DNA of 64,000 bases. Source: Staphylococcus debuckii (GTDB lineage Bacteria; Bacillota; Bacilli; Staphylococcales; Staphylococcaceae). Both the position numbers and the translations under genes were made by a program. The stretch is taken from the NCBI RefSeq assembly GCF_003718735.1, contig NZ_CP033460.1, forward strand, positions 2,170,001 through 2,234,000, given 5' to 3'. The notes beneath the pieces are model-generated. The model did not search any database. It had not been told where the DNA came from and saw only the letters and a list, made by a program, of their open reading frames with translations. Positions within the stretch are counted from its first letter, which is position 1. Each line of letters opens with the position of its first letter. Shown here one piece after another: positions 41,617 to 50,898 of this stretch.

Positions 41617-41787
41617 TTGGATTTACAAAGCCAATTACAAGAATTAAAGCAAGATTACGTACGTTTACAAGATGATTTGGAAAAACGTGAATCTACAGGC
41701 CAAGAGGTAGACCCTCTTATCAAACAGCTTGAGCAAATCGAAAATTCCATTGCGCTTGTACGTGCTCAAATAGATCAACAATCTTAA
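41617..41787 (+). CDS. Short coiled-coil protein, SE1832-like
   Basis: 56 residues from TTG 41617-41619 with AGGTGG upstream, reading DLQSQLQELKQDYVRLQDDL to a C-terminal IALVRAQIDQQS. It is almost wholly helical, with heptad-like leucines and charged residues, i.e. a two-helix coiled coil around a short EST-GQEVDP turn. It resembles small conserved staphylococcal proteins (SE1832 family, from memory). Function unknown; no promoter partner but close to the next gene. Confidence 0.65.
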   Translation: MDLQSQLQELKQDYVRLQDDLEKRESTGQEVDPLIKQLEQIENSIALVRAQIDQQS

Positions 41788-41853
41788 TTTATCAGGTTTC
41801 ATCAAGTCCATAAATCTGATTTTTGTTTAGAAATATGAAAGGAAGAACCTGAG

Positions 41854-42171
41854 ATGCAACTCTATTTAATACTTTTACCCGTTTTATATCTTTTTGTCAG
41901 TTATATCAGTATTTTTAAAATGAAAACAATCTATGCGACCATTTTAAGAATTATTATGGGTGTGTTGCTAATATTAGTAGTTGCGATGTCCAACTTATCT
42001 GCACCTGCCGCTTCATGGTGGGAATTTGCAGTCATCGTGATGCTTGTCGGCAACGTAGAAATCACTGCGTTTAAATATTCTAAAGGCGATAAAAAAGGTG
42101 TATCTATCTTAAATGTGATGACCCTTTTTATCTTTGTAATCAGTGTTATTCTAACACTTGTTGTATATTAA
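41854..42171 (+). CDS. Small membrane protein, unknown
   Basis: 105 residues with four likely membrane helices (2-19, 24-44, 51-68, 82-104) and one short charged loop KYSKGDKKG. No recognised family. Sits 66 nt after the short coiled-coil gene, likely co-transcribed, and is closed by a terminator. Confidence 0.65.
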   Translation: MQLYLILLPVLYLFVSYISIFKMKTIYATILRIIMGVLLILVVAMSNLSAPAASWWEFAVIVMLVGNVEITAFKYSKGDKKGVSILNVMTLFIFVISVILTLVVY

Positions 42172-42176
42172 TAATA

Positions 42177-42206
42177 AAGCATCGGCTTAAGTGGCCGATG
42201 CTTTTG
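42177..42206. terminator. Bidirectional terminator
   Basis: AAGCATCGGC/GCCGATGCTT stem with TTTTG after it, between the membrane protein gene and the convergent amidohydrolase gene. Confidence 0.8.
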
Positions 42207-42207
42207 T

Positions 42208-43371
42208 TTATATTAATTTTCCTTTTTTATATACTTCTTTTTCTTTTTGTAATGTCGTGATATCTTCTAATGGATTTTCTTCTATTACAATGAAATCAGC
42301 AAGTTTATTTTCTTCAATAGAGCCTACCATGTCGTCTATTTTCAATAATTCGGCTGCATTTTTAGTTGCTGATTGGACTGCTTGTAACGGTGTAGCTCCT
42401 GCCCGAACCATTAACTCTAATTCGAATGAAGAATTTTCATTAAAATTATTCATTGCTGTTCCAGAATCTGTGCCCATTGCAAGTTTTACTCCCGCCTTAG
42501 CTGCTTTACCAATACTTTCAAAATGTGCTTTTTCTATTGAAATAGATTTTTCCACCATAAAATCAGGGAGAATTTCTGAATTTTGGTTAATTGCCCACGG
42601 CGCAACTAATGTAGGGACGATATAAGTATCGTTTTCGATAAACATGTTAATTGCTTCATCATCTAAGAATACTGCATGTTCTACGGAATCAACTCCAGCT
42701 CTAATCGCATTTTTAATTGCTTCAGTTCCTTGAGCATGTGCACAAGCCGTTCTTCCTTTGTGATGTGCTTCAATAACTGCTGCTTTCAATTCGTTTTCAT
42801 CCAACTGTATATCATGCGGTGTTTCTCCACTGAATGAAACTCCTCCTGAAGCCATTAATTTAATGTTGTCTGCGCCTTTTTTCAATAATTTTCTGGCATA
42901 TTTCTTAACTTCGTCTTCTCCATCAACCTCATAGCTTCCTTCACTGAAATGACCACCAGTCATAGTTAATGGACTACCAGATGCAATTATTCCTGGAATG
43001 ATTAGCTCTCCTGCTTTTTCTAATTTAGCAAGCTCTATATCAATATCAAAAATAGAACCAACATCTCTAATATAAGTAACACCATCTTTTAATAAATCAT
43101 TTAAGTTTTTAAGTGCTAAATACGTCGATTTTACTACTGTATTATCAGGTGATCCTAGTTGATTAATTTTTCCTGTGTGATCAGCTACAATATGTGTATG
43201 TGCATTGATTAATCCCGGTAAAACATATTTACCATGTAAATTTATTTTATTATCGAAATCATTATTAGAGCTTATTATTTTTCCGCTTACTGTATTCACA
43301 CCAAAATTAGAATTATCTACAAACTTCTCGCCATCAAATAACTTTGCGTTTTCAAATAAAATGTTAACCAT
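42208..43371 (-). CDS. Metal-dependent amidohydrolase
   Basis: 387 residues with the amidohydrolase (imidazolonepropionase/Xaa-Pro-dipeptidase-like) layout: an N-terminal composite beta domain, metal histidines in INAHTHIVAD (58, 60), a likely carboxylated lysine in DNIKLMASGGVS, histidine in CAHAQGTE, and aspartate in AMGTDSGTA. It hydrolyses a C-N bond in a small cyclic amide, dipeptide or similar; the substrate is open. No signal peptide, so cytosolic. 17 nt after the permease gene, so the two are probably one uptake-and-hydrolysis unit. Confidence 0.83.
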   Translation of the reverse strand: MVNILFENAKLFDGEKFVDNSNFGVNTVSGKIISSNNDFDNKINLHGKYVLPGLINAHTHIVADHTGKINQLGSPDNTVVKSTYLALKNLNDLLKDGVTYIRDVGSIFDIDIELAKLEKAGELIIPGIIASGSPLTMTGGHFSEGSYEVDGEDEVKKYARKLLKKGADNIKLMASGGVSFSGETPHDIQLDENELKAAVIEAHHKGRTACAHAQGTEAIKNAIRAGVDSVEHAVFLDDEAINMFIENDTYIVPTLVAPWAINQNSEILPDFMVEKSISIEKAHFESIGKAAKAGVKLAMGTDSGTAMNNFNENSSFELELMVRAGATPLQAVQSATKNAAELLKIDDMVGSIEENKLADFIVIEENPLEDITTLQKEKEVYKKGKLI

Positions 43372-43388
43372 TTCTATCCCCTTTCTTT

Positions 43389-44567
43389 TTACAATAATTT
43401 AATGAATATAGTTGTAATTATAATAGAAGCAACTGATACTGTTGCAAAACCGCCTACCAACATTTTAGGCAACATATTATCCAATAAATATTCACGTTCA
43501 TGTTCCTTATTTGTTAAGTTAGAAACAACTTCATTTGTCACAATGTAATCTGCCGGAAAGCCAAACAATGCTGTCAAAGACGTTGCAAATGCCATGGATC
43601 CACTCATTTTAAGAGGTTTTGCCAACAAGGCTGAAGTAATATACATTCCGATTATTCCAAGAATTATTAATACGATAATTTGAATAATTATCCCGCTCAA
43701 CACTTTTGGTGTTGTGGTACTTAATTGTGAAAATACATAAGCTAGCAACCCATACATTAGCCAATTAAATACTTTTGCTTTATTAAGGATTTGTTTTTCT
43801 AAAAATCCTATTTGATGGAAGATGACGCCTAATATTAATGCGATAACATTTGAGTTGATTACATCTTTAGTCAACTTAGCTATAAATATAGCGAGCAAAG
43901 CTACCGCTCCGGTTTTTGCAAGTAAAAATGCTGCCGTTTGATATTTACTATTAATTATTGGTTCTCTTTCTTTGGTTTCTTTTCCAAGTTTTTGATCATT
44001 TTTAGTTTTATAGCTTTGATTACTTTTAATATCAGGACTGTTTAATAATCTTTTCCCTTCTTTCTTTAACATGATAGAAGTTAAAGGGTACCCTATAACG
44101 CTATGAGTAATAAACATGGCTACAGGAATTGCTACAAGTGCCGTTAAACCTGTACTTTTCAATCCATCACTCATTAACGCCACTGAAACAATTCCGCCTG
44201 TTAATGGTGGAACTGCTGCGACAACAGTATGCCAATCAAATATAAAGGTACCGATTGTTAAAGTAAGAATCATTGTTCCTAAAGTTCCAGCTAGAGCTAC
44301 AACTACTGCTTTCCATTGAGATAGCAATTGTTTCAAATCCATCATGGTGCCTAAATGAACTAATAATAAAGGTACACATATTGCAGCAAAATTAGGGCCA
44401 AAATTGGCTTTAGTCACAATGTCTTTTGGAACAATTGTCCAAAACCCGATAACAAATAATACTGCTGTAACAAATACAGATGGTATGTAAGCTTTAGATA
44501 AACTTGAAATCCATTCCCCTAAAAATAAAAAGACCATTACAATTAAAAAATACAATAATAGCTCCAT
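43389..44567 (-). CDS. Multi-pass permease paired with the amidohydrolase
   Basis: 392 residues with ten to twelve hydrophobic segments in two halves joined by a charged central loop (about residues 175-215, KKEGKRLLNSPDIKSNQSYKTKN…). Motifs VPPLTGGIVSVALMSDGL and SLTALFGFPADYIVTNEV recur at equivalent places of the halves, as in inverted-repeat secondary carriers like GltS or related Na+ symporters. I do not recognise the exact family. Probably imports the substrate of the adjacent amidohydrolase. Confidence 0.6.
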   Translation of the reverse strand: MELLLYFLIVMVFLFLGEWISSLSKAYIPSVFVTAVLFVIGFWTIVPKDIVTKANFGPNFAAICVPLLLVHLGTMMDLKQLLSQWKAVVVALAGTLGTMILTLTIGTFIFDWHTVVAAVPPLTGGIVSVALMSDGLKSTGLTALVAIPVAMFITHSVIGYPLTSIMLKKEGKRLLNSPDIKSNQSYKTKNDQKLGKETKEREPIINSKYQTAAFLLAKTGAVALLAIFIAKLTKDVINSNVIALILGVIFHQIGFLEKQILNKAKVFNWLMYGLLAYVFSQLSTTTPKVLSGIIIQIIVLIILGIIGMYITSALLAKPLKMSGSMAFATSLTALFGFPADYIVTNEVVSNLTNKEHEREYLLDNMLPKMLVGGFATVSVASIIITTIFIKLL

Positions 44568-44810
44568 CTGTTACCTCCAATCATTATCATGAATACAATA
44601 AATTATAGAACTAAGTTCTTCTTATGTGAAGATGTTTTTTAGAATTTTCTAAATTTTAAGAATAGATTATAAATATAATGAAACTTTTTCTCCGTAAGTG
44701 TACTTTTTTAATGATTAATGACCAGTGTTTATACAAAAAATTAAGTGCACGGATCAGTCTGAAAACTAACCAGTGCACTTTTTTGAGCGGGGGAATGACT
44801 TGGGAGTAAA

Positions 44811-44894
44811 GAATCTAGACACTAGTTCCAAAGTAGTGTCTAGAAAACACTGGAATCTGGACACTAATCCAGAAGTAGTGTCTAGAAAACGCAA
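44811..44894. repeat. Two tandem 42-bp repeats, each a hairpin
   Basis: Unit 1 is 44811-44852, unit 2 is 44853-44894; about five of six bases agree. In unit 1 TCTAGACACTA (44814-44824) and TAGTGTCTAGA (44834-44844) are a perfect 11-bp inverted repeat. Both units end in the shared string AGTAGTGTCTAGAAAAC. Confidence 0.75.
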
Positions 44895-44935
44895 CATATC
44901 TAACACTTCCCCCTCAACTCACCCTACGCAGACCT

Positions 44936-44973
44936 AAAAAAAGCTGAGAACTCCACGAGAATCTCAGCTTTTT
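44936..44973 (-). terminator. Terminator after the RND transporter gene
   Basis: AAAAAGCTGAGA/TCTCAGCTTTTT, 12 bp perfect, ending in a T-run on the minus strand 7 nt past the stop. Confidence 0.8.
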
Positions 44974-44979
44974 ACTCAT

Positions 44980-47900
44980 CTACTTATCTGTTTTATTTCT
45001 TCCAAATAAGTTTGCCAACTTATCTTTCAATGTAAAGAGTATTTCATAAATAACAGGAACTACAATTAATGTTAAGAGTGTGGACGAAATAAGTCCGCCG
45101 ATAACTGTAGCTGCTAAACCTTTTGAAATTAAGATAGAGCTGTCTTGACCAAAGAGTAATGGTATCAAGGCGCCGATTGTTGCTAAAGCTGTCATCAAGA
45201 TTGGACGTATTCTAGTGCCGCCCGCTTCAATCAACGCTTCTTTCATGGCCATACCTTTTCGTTCGTTGCTGATAACCCTATCGACCAGTACAATAGCATT
45301 CGTGACGACGATACCTATGAGCATCAACAAGCCGATCATACTTGGTACGGAAAGTGTTTCTCCAGTAAAGACGAGTGCTAATACTACCCCGATAACTGTG
45401 TAAGGTAAAGAGAATAAGATAGTGAACGGTGCAAGTCCGCCTTTAAAGGTTAACACAAGCACAAGATATACGATGATAATTGCAGCGCCCATTGCCATAG
45501 ACAATTGAGTCAATGCTTTATTAATGTCATCTGTAGCGCCGCCTGTATTAATTTTCACATTGTTTGGTTTATCGATTTTATTCACTTTAGACATTATTTT
45601 TTGTGAAATGCCGCCGACATCTTTATCACTGATAGTACCAGTCACAGTTGTGGTATAGTCGCCATCTTCTTTAATCAATTTACTTGGTGTTTTTGTTTCT
45701 TTTAAAGTTGCGATATCTTTCAATTTCACTTTTCCGGTTGGTGAAGGAATTTCTAAGTTGTTTAATTTTTCTTTTGTCCAATTCGTTTGTTTTTCCTTCT
45801 CAACTTTCACGTCAACTTTATGACCTTTTTCATTAATTGTCGTAATAGTTTTTTCTGGAATGTTTTGGTTCAGACCCATAGCAAGTTGTCCTGCTGATAA
45901 GCCTTTTTCAGTGGCTTTATTTTGATCTACGTCTACACTGTATTGTTGATATACTTCTGTTAAATCAGATTTAACGTTAACTACACCGGATGTAGCTTTC
46001 ATATCGTTTTGTATTTTCTTCACTGTACCTTTAATTGCTTCTGCAGAAGGTCCAGAAACTTTGACTTCGATTGAGTTATTACCAGCGCCTGTACCCATAT
46101 CTAAGTTCTTCCATTCCCCTTCTTGTTTGAAGGTTGCAATATGTTTCAGTACTTTATCTGGTTCTTCATCAAAGTGTGGCGTATTCTTATCATATTCAAT
46201 CATTACCGCCATATTGTTTGTACTGCCGGTTGGATCCATCGGCGAAGCACCGCCTAATGAATATTGTACTTTTTTAACTTTATCTTTGCTGTTCAAGTAT
46301 TTTTGAACTTGTTCCGCATTTTTCAAGACAGATTCTTTCGTTTCACCAGGTTTAGGATTATATGTGAGTGCCATATATTTATCTTCGCCTGTTGAAATAT
46401 AGCTTGTTCCAATTTTTGCTGCACCTAGTGCAATGCTTCCAATCAGAATTACTGTAGTCAGTATTAATACAATCCACTTATGGTTCAATGACCATTTCAA
46501 GACTTTCTTATAACCTCTGCCGACTGCTCCTAATGAACGTTTTCGGCGCTCGTGAATTCCATTTTTGAAAAAGGTTGAAGAAAGTGCAGGCACAATAGTA
46601 ATTGAAACTAACAATGATGCCAGCAAGCTGAATGTAATCGCTAAGGCGAAGGGTCTGAACATTTCTCCTACTGAACCTGATACAAAAACTAATGGCAAGA
46701 AGACAATGATAGTTACAAGCGTAGAAGACATAATTGGTTTGAAGACTTCTGCAGTTGCACTAACAACCAGTTTGTCACCTTTTTCTGTTTCATTTTTATC
46801 TGTCATACGTCGGTAAATATTCTCAATAACAACGATGGAGTCATCAATGACTCGACCGATTGCGACCGTTAGAGCACCTAACGTTAAAATATTTAAGGAT
46901 ACATCTGAAAGTTTCAATGCAATCATCGCAATCAGTAAGGACATTGGAATTGAAACGACTGAAATAGCTGTCGTACGAATATTACGTAAGAATAATAAGA
47001 TGATAATAATCGCTACAATCGTACCCAAGATTGCTTTTTCAAGCATTGTATAGATCGAATCTTGAATCGGTTTTGCCGTATCCATGATTTTTGTATAAGT
47101 CATGTCCTTATTTTCTTTAATAAATTGTTGTATTTTTTTATCTGTATCTTTCTTCACTTGTACAGTATTAGCATCTTGCGCTTTAATAATCTGCACATCT
47201 ATTGCATCTTTACCGTTTGTTCTAGAGATAGATTCACGTTCATCTCCTACTTTAACGTCAGCAATATCTTTAAGTTTGACAATATCTCCGCTGCTGCCGC
47301 TTTGACCTTGCGCTTGTCCGCCTTGGCTCATAGCATCCATACTGCTTGAGTCAGAACCGCCGCCTTGACTACTGTCACTTCCGGATTGACCGCTGTCTCC
47401 TTTGGCCGCATCAACTGGAATTTCAAAATCTTTCAGCGCATCAACTGAAGTGAACTCGCCATCAATGACGATTGACTTTTCTTTTTTCCCAAATTGGAAA
47501 AGTCCTAGAGGTGTTTTACCTGAAGCATTCTTCAAATAGTCCTCGACACCGCTTGCACTCATTCCACGTTCTTGCAACTTACGCTGTTTAAATTTAATCG
47601 TTGCTTGACGTTCAGTTTGACCATTTAACTGCACATTCTGCACACCGTCAATGGTTTCAAGTTTAGGCACCAGCTGCTTTTCAATATCTTTCGTTGCTTT
47701 CTTTAAATCATCGTGCTTAGTTGAAAATGAATAAGCTACTACAGGAAATGCATCCATGCTGTTGCGTTGCAGCTCGGGTTCTTGTGCATTCTCGTCTAAT
47801 TTCAGCTTATCTATTTCCTTTTTCAATTCTTCTTCTGCTTTGTTCATATCAGTTCCGTCATCATAACTTACTTGAACCATCGACACATTTTCCAGTGATT

Positions 47901-48153
47901 GTGTTTTTACGGTGTCTACATGTGCCATCCTACGAACTTGGTTATCAATTTTATCGCTGATTTCATCTTGTACTGTTTCCGGTGTGGCACCAGGCATCAC
48001 TGTGTTGACTGAAATCATTGGCTCTTCTACATCAGGCAACATTTCAAGGCGCATCTTCATACTTGCATAGACGCCGCCTAAAACAACTAATACAACCATC
48101 AAAAAGATGGCAAATTTATTGCCTAAAGAGAATTTCAGCAAGCGGTTTATCAT
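44980..48153 (-). CDS. RND family efflux permease (AcrB-like)
   Basis: About 1057 residues from ATG 48151-48153, which has GGGAGG upstream; the reading to 48189 is less likely. It has the RND plan: helix 1 (FAIFLMVVLVVLGGVYAS), a large extracellular loop, helices 2-6 with GRVIDDSIVVIENIYRR, a second loop, and GIVVTNAIVLVDRV in the second half. The first loop has a low-complexity Gly/Ser/Gln stretch (about residues 250-285), unusual for AcrB. In S. aureus a similar gene adjoins fmhB. No membrane-fusion partner is encoded here. Substrate unknown. Confidence 0.88.
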   Translation of the reverse strand: MINRLLKFSLGNKFAIFLMVVLVVLGGVYASMKMRLEMLPDVEEPMISVNTVMPGATPETVQDEISDKIDNQVRRMAHVDTVKTQSLENVSMVQVSYDDGTDMNKAEEELKKEIDKLKLDENAQEPELQRNSMDAFPVVAYSFSTKHDDLKKATKDIEKQLVPKLETIDGVQNVQLNGQTERQATIKFKQRKLQERGMSASGVEDYLKNASGKTPLGLFQFGKKEKSIVIDGEFTSVDALKDFEIPVDAAKGDSGQSGSDSSQGGGSDSSSMDAMSQGGQAQGQSGSSGDIVKLKDIADVKVGDERESISRTNGKDAIDVQIIKAQDANTVQVKKDTDKKIQQFIKENKDMTYTKIMDTAKPIQDSIYTMLEKAILGTIVAIIIILLFLRNIRTTAISVVSIPMSLLIAMIALKLSDVSLNILTLGALTVAIGRVIDDSIVVIENIYRRMTDKNETEKGDKLVVSATAEVFKPIMSSTLVTIIVFLPLVFVSGSVGEMFRPFALAITFSLLASLLVSITIVPALSSTFFKNGIHERRKRSLGAVGRGYKKVLKWSLNHKWIVLILTTVILIGSIALGAAKIGTSYISTGEDKYMALTYNPKPGETKESVLKNAEQVQKYLNSKDKVKKVQYSLGGASPMDPTGSTNNMAVMIEYDKNTPHFDEEPDKVLKHIATFKQEGEWKNLDMGTGAGNNSIEVKVSGPSAEAIKGTVKKIQNDMKATSGVVNVKSDLTEVYQQYSVDVDQNKATEKGLSAGQLAMGLNQNIPEKTITTINEKGHKVDVKVEKEKQTNWTKEKLNNLEIPSPTGKVKLKDIATLKETKTPSKLIKEDGDYTTTVTGTISDKDVGGISQKIMSKVNKIDKPNNVKINTGGATDDINKALTQLSMAMGAAIIIVYLVLVLTFKGGLAPFTILFSLPYTVIGVVLALVFTGETLSVPSMIGLLMLIGIVVTNAIVLVDRVISNERKGMAMKEALIEAGGTRIRPILMTALATIGALIPLLFGQDSSILISKGLAATVIGGLISSTLLTLIVVPVIYEILFTLKDKLANLFGRNKTDK

Positions 48154-48329
48154 TCTTATTTTCCTCCCATTTTCAAACTGCTTAACCATAATTTAACATG
48201 AAACAACTCAATTTGTATCTATTTTTGTTAACAATTCTTAACTAATTTTCAACTATTGCATTGGAATTATTTTGCAGGTTTCTGCCGTTACTCTAAAAAG
48301 TTTAATATAAACCAGTTTACGCATTCATA

Positions 48330-48369
48330 AAGCAGGAGTTGGGACAAAATAATGTCTCAACTCCTGCTT
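48330..48369. repeat. Hairpin repeat downstream of fmhB
   Basis: AAGCAGGAGTTG/CAACTCCTGCTT with GGGACA/TGTCTC inside, a near-perfect 17-bp stem. The GTTGGGAC…GTCTCAAC core recurs between genes in staphylococcal genomes, to my knowledge. No T-run, so a poor terminator. Confidence 0.55.
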
Positions 48370-48386
48370 ACCTGACAAAAGCCTTA

Positions 48387-49640
48387 TTATTTTTTTCCTT
48401 TTAACTTACGAGATGCTTTGATTTTCGCTTTAGTAAGTCTTGGTTTTACCTGCTCAACCAAGTAATAAAGCGGTTTATTCAAGATGTAATCGAATTCTCC
48501 GATTTTTTCACTTAAATAAGTACCCCAGGTTTTCTTGAAGGCCCACAGACCGTAATGTTCAGAGTCTTTATCTGGATCATTATCCGTACCGCCGAAGTCA
48601 TAAGTAGTGGCACCTTTTTCTCTAGCGTAACGCATCATTGCAAATTGCATATGGTGGTTCGGCAAGAAATCACGGTAATCATTAGATGATGCACCATATA
48701 AATAGTAAGATTTTTTACCGCAGAACATTAAGAGCGCACCTGATAAATAAACACCATCTGGATGTTTGCTGCGTAACTCTTCCATCTGGGCAATTAATTT
48801 TTGGTTACGTGCAATTTTAGCTTCTGCATCTTTAATTTTATTTAAAGTTTTCTTATCTTGCTTTTTCTGTTTCAATTTTTCAATTTCTGCTTCGACATCT
48901 CGATTTTCTTCTGTAATTTCTTTCAAAACAGATTCTGGTTCTAGTTTCACTAAAAATAATTCCGCATCGCCATCAGGATGCAAAGCATCATAAATATTTT
49001 CAAAATAACTGATATCACGTGTCAAGAAGCCATCGCGTTCACCTGTAATACGCATCAAGTCGGCAAATATTTTCAATTGGTCTCGACCTGCGCGTTCTAC
49101 TTTAGTACCGCGTTTTAAAGCTAAACGGACTTTCGAACGGTTACGACGCTCAAAGCTCTTGATTAATTCTTCATCTGATTTATCAATCGGTGTAATCATC
49201 GTCATACGTGGTTGAATATAATCTTTAGAAAGTCCTTCTTTAAATCCTTTATGCACAAAACCTAATTGTTTTAAATTGCCCAATGCATCTCCAGCTTTGT
49301 CTACTTCCACATCTGGATCAATTTTAATCGCATAGGCTTTTTCTTGTTGTGCCACTTGTTTCGTGTTTTGAAGGAGCGCTTCCAAGACTGCTTTGTCATT
49401 ATAATCAGCTACAAATCCTCTTGAAACATAGCATAATGTAAATGGAAGTTTTGGAACTTTTTTAAATAAAAGTTGTGCCACTCCTTTAATTTCTCCATTT
49501 TCACCAACCGCTACTCTTTTAGAATACCATCCAGTTAGTTTCTTAGTTTCAGCCCATTGCGTTAATTGCAGCAAGTCGCCATTAGGATGGGATTTGACAA
49601 ATGCATCGTGTTCTTGGTTTGTGATATTCATCTTTTCCAT
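48387..49640 (-). CDS. femX: Lipid II:glycine glycyltransferase FemX (FmhB)
   Basis: 417 residues. It adds the first glycine of the pentaglycine bridge to lipid II from glycyl-tRNA, at the inner face of the membrane, and is essential in S. aureus. Two GNAT-like domains are separated by a helical coiled-coil arm (about 240-300, EENRDVEAEIEKLKQKKQDK). Conserved segments RRNRSKVRLALKRGT, YLSGALLMFCGKKSYYLYGAS and TTYDFGGTDNDPDKDSEHYGLW match FmhB rather than FemA or FemB. Confidence 0.92.
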   Translation of the reverse strand: MEKMNITNQEHDAFVKSHPNGDLLQLTQWAETKKLTGWYSKRVAVGENGEIKGVAQLLFKKVPKLPFTLCYVSRGFVADYNDKAVLEALLQNTKQVAQQEKAYAIKIDPDVEVDKAGDALGNLKQLGFVHKGFKEGLSKDYIQPRMTMITPIDKSDEELIKSFERRNRSKVRLALKRGTKVERAGRDQLKIFADLMRITGERDGFLTRDISYFENIYDALHPDGDAELFLVKLEPESVLKEITEENRDVEAEIEKLKQKKQDKKTLNKIKDAEAKIARNQKLIAQMEELRSKHPDGVYLSGALLMFCGKKSYYLYGASSNDYRDFLPNHHMQFAMMRYAREKGATTYDFGGTDNDPDKDSEHYGLWAFKKTWGTYLSEKIGEFDYILNKPLYYLVEQVKPRLTKAKIKASRKLKGKK

Positions 49641-49761
49641 AATATACGCTCTCCTTTATTTTCCTTACAGTAATTCTTATTATACAATGAATGTAAGCAA
49701 CTTTCATTTCGTAATCTCACGAAATCAATACAAAACGATAAATGATTTAGAGGTGAGAATA

Positions 49762-50013
49762 ATGAGAAATATCTTTTTATCAATTATGATAATTTTAAAT
49801 ATCATTGCAATATGTGTCACATTAGGCGTCCAACCAGGCGTATCTTATTTAAGTTTACGTATTATTTTTGTAGGTTTCTCTACGATTATCAGCTTTTATT
49901 TAATGCTGTTGTATAAAACGAAAGCGAATTTAATACTCGCCATTGGATTATTTGTAGTGGCACTCATCCATGTTTCGATTATTGCGAATGAAGTCTACCA
50001 TTATATCTATTAA
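49762..50013 (+). CDS. Small three-helix membrane protein, unknown
   Basis: 83 residues from ATG 49762 (AGGTGA upstream) with three hydrophobic stretches (3-21, 28-46, 54-75). No known family. Divergent from femX; its stop overlaps by 4 nt the end of the convergent VOC gene. Confidence 0.65.
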   Translation: MRNIFLSIMIILNIIAICVTLGVQPGVSYLSLRIIFVGFSTIISFYLMLLYKTKANLILAIGLFVVALIHVSIIANEVYHYIY

Positions 50014-50765
50014 GGTATGAAGTGGTATTCAGCCCCTCGTGTAGTAATGTTATACGGTGCATCTGTTTCTTTATCCTGTATCACGATATCATATCCATTT
50101 TTACGCGCTTTACGTATTCTGAATTCAATTGCTTCTTGCGGCAATTTTAAAATAGTAACGTCATCATCAGATTCAACGACTTCCATATCAAACCAATCTC
50201 GCCATTGATTCACAACTTGTTCTGTATCAGTTGTTTGAACTTCAATGGCTTTTATTTTGAATTGAGGTTGAAATTTACTCTCAAGTGCTGCTTCGCGTTC
50301 CTCTTCGGTTTTATTCCATTGAATAAAGAAAGGCGGTTTTAAATCAGCATGCGGTTGATTAAGATAGAGCAATTGCCAAGAGGTCTGCTCTCCCCTTTTA
50401 TTTTCACGTCCCATTTGAATAGGCCCCACAGTTTCTATACCTTTAGCTTCTAAATCATCTTTCAACTTATCAATATTATCAGTACGTAAAGCAAAGGTTT
50501 TAAATCCCTGCTTAAAATTATCCTGTACAATTTTAGCGATGAAAGATACGCGGCCTTCGTTGGTTTTAATTACTTTCTTTAACTTTTCCTCATCATTAAC
50601 ACCTATAAGTTCAATATAAGCTAAATCTGTATAAGCCAATTTATTATGAGTACCATAACGATTATGCAAGCCGCCTGACACTACTTTTAATATTTCTCCA
50701 GGGTACTGAAATTCATCGATATGTTTAATGTAATGGATGATATGATCAAACTTTAAATTCTGCAT
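50010..50765 (-). CDS. VOC family (glyoxalase-like) protein
   Basis: 251 residues from ATG 50763-50765 with GAGGTG upstream. Two VOC betaalphabeta3 modules: FDHIIHYIKHIDEFQ…YPGEILKVVSGGLHNRYGTHN near the start and KIKAIEVQTTDTEQVVNQWRDWFDM in the second half. Resembles the glyoxalase-like domain proteins (DUF-type, YerF/CatE relatives) without an assigned reaction. Histidines at about 8 and 33 and a glutamate near 57 could be metal ligands. Confidence 0.75.
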   Translation of the reverse strand: MQNLKFDHIIHYIKHIDEFQYPGEILKVVSGGLHNRYGTHNKLAYTDLAYIELIGVNDEEKLKKVIKTNEGRVSFIAKIVQDNFKQGFKTFALRTDNIDKLKDDLEAKGIETVGPIQMGRENKRGEQTSWQLLYLNQPHADLKPPFFIQWNKTEEEREAALESKFQPQFKIKAIEVQTTDTEQVVNQWRDWFDMEVVESDDDVTILKLPQEAIEFRIRKARKNGYDIVIQDKETDAPYNITTRGAEYHFIP

Positions 50766-50854
50766 GGCAGTCACCTCTTCTCGTTTCTTCCATCTTATCA
50801 AATTATATTTCAGATTGCTTTCTCTATGGTTGCAAATTTTTTCTACAAAGCCTC

Positions 50855-50883
50855 TTGATTTATCTACTTAATCATTCTACAAT
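50855..50883 (+). promoter_or_regulatory. Promoter of the MarR-MFS pair
   Basis: TTGATT (50855-50860), 17 nt, TACAAT (50878-50883). Confidence 0.6.
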
Positions 50884-50898
50884 AGTAAAAGTGAATTA

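Larger units (their letters stand above)
44568..44979. other. 412-bp gap: terminators and tandem repeats
   Basis: No gene. It contains an AAGTGCAC/GTGCACTT hairpin (44743-44780) with A and T flanks, two 42-bp tandem repeats (44811-44894), and the RND gene terminator (44936-44973). The promoter of the permease gene is presumably at 44600-44700. Confidence 0.5.

Noticed and set aside
44811..44894. Possible CRISPR array
   Set aside because: Only two directly adjacent units, no unique spacers and no cas genes.
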